Shown piece by piece: positions 12,001 to 23,203 of a stretch of DNA of 64,000 bases; position 1 is the stretch's first letter; each line of letters starts with the position of its first letter. The notes under the pieces were generated by a model, which had not been told where the DNA came from, searched no databases, and saw nothing but the letters and a program-made list of their open reading frames with translations. The DNA comes from Areca catechu. Lineage: Eukaryota > Streptophyta > Magnoliopsida > Arecales > Arecaceae. Where the stretch lies: positions 173,216,183-173,280,182 of the forward strand of contig CM038052.1 in NCBI GenBank assembly GCA_021397845.1, written 5' to 3'. The translations under genes were made by a program, and so were the position numbers.

Positions 12001-13536
12001 TTGTGATATTGTAAGAAGTTGTTACACAGAAAAATGACTGACCGTGCATATAGGAAAACATTTTTTTTCCTTTAATTATGATGATAGAAATATTAATAGA
12101 AAACTTTGTGAACTATAGCACAATCTTGCATGTCAATTAGTTGTCAACAATCACAAGATGCGATCATCCTTGAAATGAAGATAATTTCAACACCTACATC
12201 ATCTTCTCCATTCTTTGTAGAGGAAGGGCATCATAATATTATCTGCTATATGCATATGTAACTAGTTTCAGGGATCAGCAGCTCTGGTCTGACAGACCAA
12301 CAGATCGTGGTGCTGATACATGCGTGCGCGCGCACACACATACAGTGGTACTGAGTAATTGTGACACATTTAATCAATGATCTGCCTGCAGTGTTGTTTT
12401 AGTCATTTGTCAAGCAATCATCGACTACTACATGTAGATTAAGATGTAAAGGTTATGAGTCATTTAAAACATGAGTTTGAACTATGAAGTTCTTGGTCCC
12501 AAATCTCCTTCTAAATGTTTGATCTTGACCTTACAATATTTGAAACCTGGAAGGTAGACCCAAAGTTTTCTCACAAGAAGAGGCCAGAAAACAAGTTAAA
12601 ATAAAGAAGTGACTCAAACGATCCCTTTCTTTTTGTTAGTTACTGTGAATAATTAGTATTTTGGGAAAGCAATGCAGCTGATCATGAGTTATAATATCTG
12701 GGTTCTGTTATGGTGCAGTCACAAAATTATTTATGTAAATGTTGGCATCAAATGTATCGCCAACAATATGGAAGGACATCTCTTGCTTCTTTTTTTTTTT
12801 TCCATTTCCAGTGTTTTAGGTTATCAATTTGACATGCTGACAATTTGTTGAACGTTCTGCTATATTTCTAGTTGAAAATATATTCTTCCAAACCAGAAAT
12901 TTGGCATATCTATCATCAAACTTCAAAAGGCATTCATGTCACTGGGAAACTTCTTCATATGGTTTTAGTGTAGTTGACAATTTGCTTGTTATCGATTGTT
13001 TAGTCTTGTTGTTGCATATTATGCACTGCAATGATTTCTCCCTCCTGATGTAGTCCTTTTCTCACTCACTTCAGACCCATTTCCGCACCCTTTTACTGAC
13101 AAGCAGTGAGGGTGAGTTTGGGTGTCGTTATAGGCTGTTTAAGCATCGCTCTTCACTATCAGAGAAAATGCTTAAACTGGCTCCTAGAGAGCACTGGTTG
13201 GGTCCTTCTTCCTTCCCCACCTTGTGGTTGGCAAACTGAAGCATTATTTATTTATTATTTCATATATTCAGTATTTAATGATGCTGCTCGTTGTTTTATC
13301 TCTAGATTTTTGCTGACATGGAAGAACTGGGCATCAGGCCTGATGGATCAATAGTGAGGATGCTTGGTGATGTATTTCAGAAATTAGGCATGTTGGACAA
13401 GTATGATAAGTTAAAGAAGAAATACCCACCTCCTACATGGGAATATCGTTATATCAAAGGGAAGCGTGTCAGGATCCGGGTGTATCAACCAGACATATCA
13501 AATGAAGAGGCTTGTACGAGCCTTGACAGTAAGTAG
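9066..13536 (+). CDS. EMB1417: Small pentatricopeptide repeat protein, EMB1417/At4g21190-like (five coding exons)
   Basis: Coding exons are 9066-9149, 9630-9728, 11117-11260, 11391-11603 and 13306-13536. All four introns are GT-AG and phase 0, giving 256 aa. The start is the first ATG after the acceptor at 9064 (MLSLRYSP). The protein has the conserved basic block CGARGPRPRFPRVWKSRKR, then [20 protein letters not shown], a PPR-like helical region (KWMFSKGQGKTMGSYYTLLN, EDGRLEEAEELY, FADMEELGIRPDGSIV), and the C-terminal KKYPPPTWEYRYIKGKRV. From memory this layout matches Arabidopsis At4g21190 (EMB1417), an embryo-essential short PPR protein; the related At4g18975 is described as plastid-targeted. 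Such proteins bind organelle RNA, but the target here is unknown. Reading frame and splice sites look intact. A long intron (11604-13305) precedes the last exon. Confidence 0.9.
9150..9629 (+). other. PPR gene intron 2
   Basis: The donor GTGAGC is at 9150 and the acceptor TTTGACAG ends at 9629. The intron contains one AG/GT-bounded segment, 9524-9562, that could be a cryptic exon. Its inclusion would break the frame into the conserved CGARGPRPR block, so I treat it as intronic. Confidence 0.75.
9729..11116 (+). other. PPR gene intron 3
   Basis: A 1.4-kb AT-rich intron bounded by GTAAGA and TCTTTCAG. No coding exon, RNA gene or clear transposon was recognised inside it. Confidence 0.8.
11604..13305 (+). 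other. PPR gene intron 5
   Basis: A 1.7-kb intron bounded by GTAACA and TATCTCTAG. It is AT-rich, with a short alternating purine-pyrimidine patch (GTGCGCGCGCACACACATAC) near 12322-12345 and a T11-12 run near 12789. The ORF at 13106-13354 crosses the acceptor in the wrong frame and is not coding. Confidence 0.8.
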
Positions 13537-15651
13537 ATCAGAGTCCATCAAACTTTGTTTTACTCCACTGCAGCTGGGGACTGCTAAAACAAACAGAGTG
13601 CTCATATGGAAACTATAATCAAAGGTAGATGGGTCTGTGATTATTCGGATATTGGCACAAAATATGATTGATTGCCCTACAAGATCAAGGCAAGGGTAAT
13701 GAAATAGGCTGAAAACACAATAGCTGGTGGAACCCTACCTGGGCAAAATTCTAGAATGTCTTATTCTTCCAACAGTTGGGCATAAGAACCATCAGTGCAT
13801 GATTCTCTGATTACATTCTTTACTCCTGTCTGTAATTGATACCTGGTTGTTAAAGCAACGATGGTTGCTTGCCCAAACAAGTGTTTAAAAGAAAAAAAGT
13901 TCTGATTATAGTGTTCTTTGTCCTCTCTAGAGAAGAGGATAGAAAAGACCTCTGAGCTGGAAAGATCAAATAACCGGTTCAAATTGTTGACTGCAAAACA
14001 GATGCTCTTGGATCGCATGCCATTTAATTTACATCATTGAGACTCTACAGTTTATTGCAAAATTGGGGATCTTATTCGTTGAGTTTTCCAAATTTGCTTT
14101 GCCTGGTGGCTGGTCAAGACTGGGCTAGTTAAAATAAGATTATTTTTTTGTAAAATAAATTGTTGTTTCGGATGTCCCATGGGTAATCGCAAACCTGAGG
14201 TACCCTGCATAAAAGGTGGCACTCTATTGGTATATGATTGTGTCATTTGTGGGCAAAATGGTTTTGGTGTTGGGCTACTGTATTTGGTGATTGAAAATTT
14301 AAAATAATTTTGGTCAATTACTTGGTCGGTCCACCTGATTGGGATTTGGATCCGAAATTTACAATTTGGTTTTCCTTAATGAATTAGGCTCACTCAAGGT
14401 AGTATGCCAAAATTCGGTTTGTAGTATTTTATATAATTATGCATCGGATTTTAGTTTAGATTTCTTGAGAACTATGAGATAAATGATACGATGCAGCCAT
14501 TATTTTTTTCTGGAGTTAGAGCAAGTTAGAAGTAGGTACATTAAAAAAATTGCCGTATATAAGAATGGTAATAGGCATTTCATTAGGAACTCTAACTCAC
14601 ATGTTACACTGCAATGTATTGCGATCAAGTTTGATTCATACCTACTTGAAATTTGTAATTTGCTCAAATGAGTAACCATGGTTCAGAATCCATATGGTCA
14701 CTTTATGCTTGTGCTCCCTGGTGCCATCCAAACAAAGCATTTAGGGAACCACGGTTGGGATGGAAACTTGGTTTTGTTAAAGATGTTCCTTTGCTTTCCA
14801 GAGGTCCTTGTGAATCCTTCTTGGTTACAAAATATTACTTGGATAGCTCCTGAGAAGAAGGGGAGACAAGCTTTTAGGAGACTAGTTGGGTCCTTGGGAG
14901 AAGATGGCGCATGCTTCATCATGGGGAATTTAAAGCCATGAATGCCTTTTAGAAAGAAAATGCATCTAGATCTGGTGGCAATTAGTGCTCGACCATATAT
15001 CTAAATAGCTTCTGGAGTTGTTTGATCACATCGACCACCAGAGTGCACACCAAAGTTTGTGGCCGCTTGTCTTGTATTTAGATTGCTAATGCTGTTTTGC
15101 TTTCAGTCACATACATTTCACCTTGTAGCATACCACATCAATATGATAAACAGCTAAACAAAAGCTCTTTGAAAGTGCTAAATAAAGCAAATTTATTTGA
15201 GAGTTATTAACTTTTTAATAACATTTACTTTCAGATCCAATAACCTAGTTCTTCAATTCAACTTGTAACAAACAATATACATGTAAATAGCTGAACATGA
15301 ACTCCTTGAAAGTACAGTATAATCCAAATTAATTCCATGCAGTCATTAAAGGAGATGCATTCAATTGTCTTTGCAGGATCTCTGTTCCAACTATGCTTGT
15401 TGTCCAACCATTCTTAGATCACCTTTATAATGCAAGGAAATCTTGAGATACAATTAATTGTTATTGGCTAATAGAAGCTTAACTTATGGTTGCGAGAGGC
15501 ATCTACGATGACTTCGGCATCAAATGAGGTTGAATGCAAGTCCCACAAAGTCCAACTCTTATCTCACTTGAAATCTTTCTGCTATACCTCATCCCTGATG
15601 GCTATTAGAACAATTTCTTTGATAACTGTCAAACTATATACAAATTACTTA
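13537..15651. other. 3' flank of the PPR gene and intergenic DNA
   Basis: The first roughly 500 bp after the stop probably form the 3' UTR. AATAAA-like hexamers occur near 14153 (AAAATAAATTG). The rest is AT-rich with no recognised gene. The ORFs at 14483-14941 (up to 87 aa) overlap each other on both strands and resemble no family I know. Confidence 0.5.
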
Positions 15652-16438
15652 GAGTCCGTTTCGGTTAGCCTCTAAAAAAAAAAATTTTTTTATTTTTTAA
15701 CTTTTTAAAAGCAATATTTGGTAACAACATAAAAAACAAAAAGTAAAAATTAGAAAATAAAAAAATAATTGGTTTTTATGGAAACCAATTTCTTTTTTGT
15801 TTTTTAAAATATGCTTTCCTACTTTTAAAGTAAAAATAGATAATCACATACATGCATACGTAAATATATACATGCATGCATACATACATCCATATATCTC
15901 TGCATACATACATATATCAATACATACATATATACATGCATGCCTACATTTTTACATCCATGCCTACAATCATACATCCATACATACATACATATATACA
16001 TGTACACATATATACATATACACATACATGCATACATACATATATGCATAAATACTTGCATACATGCATAAATACATACATGATTGCATGCATGCATACA
16101 TTAATACACACATACATTGGATGTATATATACATACATCCATACATACATGCACACATGCATACATATATCCATGCATGTGTACGTACACATACATGCAC
16201 ACATACAAATACATGCTTACATGCATTTATATATACATACATAATGCATGCATGCATTCATTCATACATCTATACATGTAAACATGCTTTTTACTTTTTA
16301 GCCTTTTGCTTATAGCAATATAATTACCAAATATGCTTTTTGCTTTTTCATTTTTATTATATAGTATAAATTTAAAAAATAAAAAATAATTTTTTGAAAA
16401 TAAAAATTAAAAATCAAAAAGTGTAACCAAATGCATCC
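15652..16438. mobile_element. Tourist-like (PIF/Harbinger) MITE with internal microsatellite
   Basis: A 787-bp element flanked on both sides by TTA (15649-15651 and 16439-16441), the usual PIF/Harbinger target duplication. The imperfect terminal inverted repeats start GAGTCCGTTTCGGTTAG on the left and GGATGCATTTGGTTAC on the reverse complement of the right. Inside these, matching A/T-rich arms continue (TATTTGGTAA on both sides). The middle is filled by a long ATACATGC-type microsatellite. It is non-autonomous and has no coding capacity. Confidence 0.62.
15840..16285. repeat. ATAC/ATGC tetranucleotide microsatellite, about 445 bp
   Basis: Near-continuous mixtures of ACAT, ATAC, GCAT and ATAT units. 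Almost every step alternates purine and pyrimidine. Open frames on both strands (Y/I/H/T-rich or M/C/V-rich) arise from the repeat and are not genes. Confidence 0.95.
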
Positions 16439-16833
16439 TTAGATAATAAACATAAAAGCAAAGAAATTTCATTGAAGGATGATCAGTGAAGTTTGATCAA
16501 CAGTCCTCACAAGGTACTTGATATTGTGAGTTCTGAATGATAGTGAGATCGGACCATAACATGTTGTTATGGACTTTCAGACCATGGTTATCAAATCACA
16601 AGGAAAAATAAAAAATAAAAAGTACTTTTTAGAAAAATTAAAATTCAAAAAGTGTAACCAAACGCATCCTTAGATAACAAACATAAAAACAAAGAAATTT
16701 CCTTGAAGGATAATTAGTGAAGTTTGATCAATAGTCCTAAACTTGTACTTGATATTGTGAGTTCTAAATGATAGTGAGATAGGACCGGAACATGTTGTTA
16801 TGGACTTTCAGAGCATGGTTATCAAGTTACAAG
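16372..16833. repeat. 231-bp tandem duplication including the MITE right end
   Basis: Two diverged copies lie head to tail: about 16372-16602 and 16603-16833 (offset 231 bp, fixed by GTGTAACC at 16421 and 16652). Each has the terminal roughly 65 bp of the MITE plus flanking sequence ending GGTTATCAA. Confidence 0.88.
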
Positions 16834-17679
16834 AAACCCCCTATCTGAATGCATGCAGCAGCAATATATCAAGAATCTATGTAATAAAACATAAATCCAA
16901 TGCTCCAGATGTTCTGTTTCAGAAAGCCACATAGCAAACATAATCCAATATAAATAAACACAGCCTACCACCATATCCTAACAAATCCCTCTGAAAGGAT
17001 TGAAATAATTCAACAAATATGCATTAGAAAACAAACACATTCATCCTAGCCTTGGAATTAGAGGAAATCACCAAAAGGAAAGTAAATTGTAGGCTGAAAC
17101 TGGATTGGATACAGACAGGATATATCCATATCTATATTTATTTAGTTTGACAAATACAAATATGGATATAAATATTAATTGAATATAAAAATTTATATCT
17201 ATATCTATTTTAAATAGATATAAATATAAATTGGATATTGAAAATATGGATATAAATAAAAAAATAAGCCAAATGATTGAAATGTATGACTATAGAATCA
17301 AGATATTACTTAGTTAAGGATAAATCTAGTTAATAATATATTAATATACCTCCAAAAAATTTTTAAAAGTTAATGGGAATTATATAAAGTTAAATAGCTT
17401 ATATGAACTCTAGATTTTAAATCGTTCGCTCAAAGACATTCACATTATAGATGGACTGCCTACGTAGGTAGATTAACATAGAAATCTTGACCTAGAAACA
17501 ACTCATTAGATAATTTTTAAAGATACATTTGCTATCAACGTAGCCATAGAAAGAACACATCGAGTAAAAACCACCTATCATTCCATTGCAAGATCCATCC
17601 ATCCGTAGATATTTTAAACATAGATTACGATGTTTAGCCAACATAAACCCTGAACCCTAAGAGAGATAGAGGATGACCA
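16834..17679. other. AT-rich intergenic DNA
   Basis: No gene was recognised. Between about 17120 and 17265 the motif TATGGATATAAAT and its complement recur, forming an AT-rich degenerate repeat able to fold back. Confidence 0.6.
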
Positions 17680-18039
17680 TCACCAGTTGAGCGATTGGCG
17701 CATGCCGTCGCGGAGGAGATCTAAGATCTCTCTCAGCGTCTTGATGTCCTGAGCCATCTTCGTCATCTCCGACTCCTTCTCGGAGACGAGCACCTCCATC
17801 ACCCTAAGCATCTCCCCCATCTCCGCCTTCGTCCACGGGATCCGTGTCGCCGCCGCCGCCTCCACCTCCGCGTGCAGCGCCGACACCGTCATCGGAGCTC
17901 CTTTCTTCGCCCTGGTCTTCTTCTTCAGAGCCTTCTTCGCCGTCGACGGCTTCCAGATCTCTTCCTCGCCCCGCTCGTCGGCGACGACGGAGGAGCAGGA
18001 GGAGGAGGAAGGAAACGGTGCTCGGCGCCTCGGAGCCAT
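17680..18039 (-). CDS. Hypothetical 119-aa basic/coiled-coil protein
   Basis: A single-exon minus-strand ORF, GC-rich against an AT-rich surround. The start at 18039 gives MAPRRRAPFPSSSSCSSVV, followed by a lysine/arginine-rich stretch (STAKKALKKKTRAKKG, about residues 33-48) that could be a nuclear localisation signal. A predicted helical segment follows (TKAEMGEMLRVMEVLVSEKE, then MAQDIKTLREILDLLRDGM) with leucine/isoleucine spacing suited to a coiled coil. It ends at 17680. I recognise no family. The GC contrast, ATG context and compact intronless form resemble small monocot genes. A fortuitous ORF in a GC-rich promoter-like patch is possible. Confidence 0.5.
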   Translation of the reverse strand: MAPRRRAPFPSSSSCSSVVADERGEEEIWKPSTAKKALKKKTRAKKGAPMTVSALHAEVEAAAATRIPWTKAEMGEMLRVMEVLVSEKESEMTKMAQDIKTLREILDLLRDGMRQSLNW

Positions 18040-21000
18040 CTTGGGTTCCCTGTGGGGGAAGTGGGATGGAGGTGGCTTCCGGTGATGGGAGACGTGGGGG
18101 ATTTTAATCAGAGAGAAGGCTTTGGTCGATTCATTTTCCGATGTAACGACCCACTCTGATGATTTACACGTGTTTCGCCGCTCCGTTGGTTTATTTATTA
18201 TTAATATTTTTTTTATTAACGGCTGTGATCCTACCTATCAATCTTTTCAAGCCGACGGTATCCCCTCCTGCACGGCTGTCCTCATAGTTTTTATATGCGG
18301 ATTTTTTTTGGCACAAAACTTTTATCACCGCATCCATATTTAGGTAATATTTGGTTATCCTATTCCTGCTTGGAATAGGACTTATTCCTTCCTATTCCTC
18401 CAAACAGGCTAAAAACTAAATGGTCGGCCTCTCAGGAATTGGTATTCCGGTTAATCCATCGAATTTTAGAATAACCAATTTCATGGTTTTCCATGGAATT
18501 GGTTATTCCCACTTTTGTATTCCAAGGGCATGGACTGGAAATAAAAATAAAGGGTTTTCACATTTGATTCATCGGCCACTCTATTTTACTTGATCCTTCG
18601 CGTACCTTTTTTTTCGAGGCTAGGATTTCTTACCCGTCGCATCCCTTCGTCTCAATCTCGAAGGAATCCACCTTGCATCGTCTCCAATCACAACTCTCGC
18701 ATGAGTTCATCCGAATCCCCTGGTTCTCCCCTATTTTATGATATTTTTTTTATCGATCCATAATGTCTTTGTGATGTCTTTTTTTTCATCGATCCGTGAT
18801 GTCTTCGTCGATCCATGATGTCTTTGTCGAATCCCCCTGGTTCCCCCCTATTTCGTAATAATTTTTTCATGATATTTTCGTTGATCCGTGATGTTTTTGT
18901 CATAACTTAGAGTTTTCAACATAGATTTTTTGTTTTCAAGCATATCGATGCTATGGAAGATGATCAATACTTTGGTTCATGTTTCATCGTTCATTTTTCT
19001 TCTTTTTCCCCTGTTTTATTAATGTCATGATAGTTGTTCGTTTCTTGATTTGTGAAGAGATCAATGTTCTCGAAAAGAATTTTTCTTTGTATGAAATTTG
19101 ATCCTGAAACTCTGATTTCTATCCAAGTTAAAAAAATTAAGTATCGACCAGTTGGAAATGGCCTGCTAGATCGCAAAGTTATCTACATTTAGGTTATTGG
19201 GATCGTGGGTCTAAATATTTTGTAGACTCGACTTTAATTATCAAGATCGAATAGAAATATGGTTGCAACATTCTTATTTGAGAGAAACAATACAGACCAG
19301 CCCAGTTTGCCCTAGTGTTGGATAATGCTTTTGATAATTCTCTATTGAGTGTGTGGACAGGTACCCACAAACATGCCACCTTTATTGGAGTTGGATTTAT
19401 AAACTGGTTTGCCCTAGTATAAACGGCAACTTTCTCGTATTAATGATAATTCTTTTATATCTGGTTTATGATTGCTGGATTGGTCTATATCTAGTAGTAT
19501 TATATTGAGATATGTTCAGGGAACATGTTCATGTTGAACTCATTCATACTATTACATTACAATTCTTAAATTGAAATGTCTATTGGATGTTAGGATGGAT
19601 CTGCTTGTTCTATTCATCTACTATGATTTCATAAGTTTATATAGGAGCAGACATGCCTATGTTTTGACAGTTGCCTCTTATAAGTGATTTTTAGATGCAT
19701 GTGTATTTATATTACTTATATGATGAAAGTTAAATCTAAATATTCCGAGTTCAAGATTTTTATGAAAAATGAAGATTTTGCACTATTGATAAGTTGTTAT
19801 TGTTATAGGCATTTGTTTTTCTTCTCTTGCTGGGGCTATGATGTTTCTTAATGGTTCGGAGAGATAATCTTCTTAACTATACTACTACGAGTTGGTGTTA
19901 ATGGTTAAGGACTGCAGTGCAGCGCGTAAAATATATTACAATTTTTAAGTCAATTATAACAGTATTTTTTTTTAAACTCAATTTCCTTGTTATATTGTTT
20001 AGGCACATATATTATCTTCTTATTTTTATAATAACTATTGGTCTTGTATGGATTTCTGATGATAATTTTAATTAATAATAAATTATTAATTTTTCTTATA
20101 ACTTACATCATCTTCTCGTCTCCATGTTCATATTTCAATTGACTAGTATAATATATGAATAGTATATTAATCCTTATTATACATTTATTTGAAATTTCAG
20201 GAAGCAAATATTTCTTTTAACAGGAATTCTTGTAATTCATCTATTTATTGTATATAAAATTTTGCTCTACTTTAACAATGTTCTCCAAAAAATGGTAATA
20301 GTATAATCCAGTTTTCTCTTGCTAACTATTACTAATGTATGCACGTAATATACAAAATTATAATAGATCATCATAATAAATTAATAAATACAAAATAATT
20401 TATTTAAGTAATTAAATTAATAAATAGTGTGATAACTTATTTTTTCTTATTTTTTGGTTAGCGGTATTTTTGGGATTTCTAAAAAATCTTCATCTATTCC
20501 TAATGAAATACACGTTTATTCATATATCATCCAAATATCATTTAAAATAATATTATATTAATTATATTAGAATAAGGTGGAATACTCGATTTCAAACCAA
20601 ATAAAAATTTAGAATAACAAGAGGAATAAATGATGTGGACGTATCAGTAAAATAAATGATGTATTTAAAAAAAAATAAAAATATAGTGATGCACGGGGCC
20701 GTCAGGGTCTTTTTGTCATTTACCCTCACCGATCCTTCGGATTTATTTAATATTATTATTTTTTATTAACATTTGTGATCCTAATTTTTAAATTTTATTA
20801 TTAGATTATTTTTTATACAGTTATCTCCATAGTTTTTTTTTCTTTCACTTTTCATATCAAATATAATTATATTATATAAAATTTATCTTTTATACTAAAT
20901 TATTTCTATTTAATTGGATTTATGTATTATCTCTTTTTTTTATCTATCACATTATTCTTTAATATGGATGTGGACATATTTTTTATAAACCAACTGCGTA

Positions 21001-21489
21001 AAATTTTTATATGTACCTTTGTATATTAACAATAACAAGCATCATTTGTGGACATATGCAAATTATCACCACCGTACGAAACTTTTTGAGGATTACTTCA
21101 GATGTTTGGTCCTCATGTGGTTTTATTTGTTATTAATGAAGTTTTGTTTAACGGCTGTGATCCTATGTATCAATATATCCATCTGGCATATTTTCTTTTT
21201 GTGCGGATGTTTTTGTTTTTTTTATGCATATAGCTTTTATGCGTAAATCCACGTATCAACGTACGTTGAGTTCGTTTGCAGACATCCGCATATGATTATC
21301 CACGCATACGCAAATCTGCATACAAATATTATGCAGATGTCCGTGCAGTAAATTATGTATTTTTTAAAAAAATTAGTTAAGCAAAAAATGCGGTCCATAT
21401 CGAACATGGTCTGATGGGGAAGGGATCTAGTGAAGGACAGCTATCACGGAATTTATCCCCCATTTCAATTTACTTTATATAAAAAAAAA
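18040..21489. other. AT-rich intergenic DNA with a possible non-autonomous transposon
   Basis: No protein-coding gene was recognised. Around 18350-18545 the TATTCC/GGAATA-rich block (TATTTGGTTATCCTATTCC) resembles the ends of PIF/Harbinger-type elements, and an AACCAAATA-containing block near 20600 could be the other end; terminal repeats and TSD are not convincing. Three diverged copies of a segment containing TTAACGGCTGTGATCCTA or a variant occur near 18170-18300, 20735-20850 and 21100-21240. The rest is very AT-rich. Confidence 0.45.
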
Positions 21490-21921
21490 ACTAGTGATGT
21501 ATGGGGGCGAGGGCCGGTACAAATATATTTTTTTTTCTACGTGACAGAAAAATACCCTCTTCGAATATGGATGACACGTGGCGCACGAGGAGCGGACAAC
21601 TAGACTGAAATCATCCTTGGCAAAGACAAATTCAACTTGAGAAATCATCTTTGCCAAAGACGATTTCCACTCGGCAACACGTGGCATTACCCTGGCCCCC
21701 CGCTCAGCGATTTGGCGACATGTGGCGGCATCTGAGAATTCGTCTTTGCCAAAGATAATTTCTTATCGAGAAATCATCTTTGCCAAAGACGATTTCAGAA
21801 TGGCCGTAAATCAGGCGACACATCGCAAGGCCGGGTCCTCGCTCGGCGATCTGGCGACACGTGGCAGCAACTGAGAATTCGTTTTTGCTAAAGATGAATT
21901 CTCATTATTTTTTTCCCGAGC
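21490..21921. repeat. MULE left terminal inverted repeat, with five 27-bp palindromes
   Basis: This region matches the reverse complement of 47732-48035 over blocks such as GAATATGGATGACAC, GGCATTACC, CCCCCCGCTC and GGCGATTTGGCGACA. It carries five copies of a 27-bp near-palindrome of the form GAAATC-ATCTTTGCCAAAGAC at 21607-21633, 21641-21667, 21736-21762, 21770-21796 and 21875-21901. The left arm is about 110 bp longer than the right because of an extra internal unit. Confidence 0.85.
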
Positions 21922-23003
21922 TTGTTTTTTTCAATTTTTTTAAATAATGCAGAAAAAATACAAAAATAAATTTTTGAATTATTTTTCCTTTGTTTCCTCC
22001 TTTCTTTTTCCTCCCGCATGTCCCATCACGATTTCTTTCCCCTTGGCCCACTGCCGCTCCTTGCTAGAGATATTTCAAATTATGCAAAAAAAAATTTTAA
22101 AAAAAATTATGAAAATAATTTAATATTACATTAAAATTACATCTTTTATCAAAATTTTTTTTATTATAATTATATTAAAATTATAAATTAAAAATAATAT
22201 AATTAGTTTCAAATTCGGGTTTGTGCAATACGTATCGATAAACCCTAAAGGCGCGATCGGTGCCGTAAACCCCAAATCTTCTAATTCGTAATCCTAAATC
22301 CTAAATCCTGGATCGTAAACCTTAAACCCTAAACCAATCTTAGATCGAAAACATAAAACTCCTAAATTTTTTTGTTAAATAATATTTTTTTATTAAATAT
22401 TTACAGAATTTGTGTTCAACCTTTCTAATGGAGTAATTTTTTTTATTAACCTAATTAGGATTAAATACATATAATTACTAATATGTGAAAATATTTTTTA
22501 GTATCCCGGACCGGTGGCAATACTGGAGGCTTGACCGGAGGCCGAACCTGGGACTGGACCGATGGCCAAACCCTAAAGGCCGGACAAATGGTAAGACCAA
22601 TGGCAGGACTGGGGGCCGGACCGGTGGCAGGATTGGTGGCCTGACCCTGACTCCCGGACCGGTGGTACTGGCCTGACCCTCCCACTTCCACGACTCGATG
22701 TAAATAATTTTTTTTACCAACACTAAACCCTAAACACTTAAACCATAAACTATGGACCGAACTAGTACCAAACTGGAAATCGTACTAACATCCGGTTGTC
22801 AACCAAAGTGGTATCGGTCTGGATATCATTTCAATCTATATATCTTCTTTGTCTTAATTATTGTATTGTATTTCATAATTGCTATTGCTGTTGCCATTGA
22901 TGAGAACTTGATGCTACATGAGAAATCATGAAATTGATAATTAAATTCTATTTCAAAATATAGTTTTACAAATACAATGCATTAAAAAAAAAAAAAAAAG
23001 ATC
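21922..23003. other. MULE left subterminal region with GC-rich degenerate repeats
   Basis: AT-rich DNA with scattered AAACCCTAAA words, then a GC-rich block (about 22500-22690) of degenerate GGACCGGTGGCAGGA/GACCGGTGGC repeats that is open on both strands by repetition. An A17 run (22983-22999) sits just downstream of the PMD gene stop, seen on the minus strand as poly-T. No gene was recognised. Confidence 0.6.
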
Positions 23004-23203
23004 CTAGGTCCCACATGGTGGCCGTCTCTTCCTACGTGGAGGCTGGACACGACGAGGTGGAGGTGCAACTTCAGCTGATGGCTGATGCTCTGTCACATGC
23101 TCCATGACCTGGTATGCCTGCTGTGCTGACACGTGATGCGACGAACCCTCGCCATAGGCCTGTCCTCGATGTCCAGAATAATCGTGCTGCATCATGTAGT
23201 CTG

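Noticed and set aside
14483..14941. ORFs up to 87 aa downstream of the PPR gene
   Set aside because: They overlap on both strands, show no family resemblance, and splice or coding signals are lacking.
15797..16315. Overlapping ORFs of 83-122 aa on both strands
   Set aside because: They come from the tetranucleotide microsatellite and have only repeat composition.
22230..22740. AAACCCTAAA words as an interstitial telomere
   Set aside because: Only scattered single or degenerate units, no tandem array.
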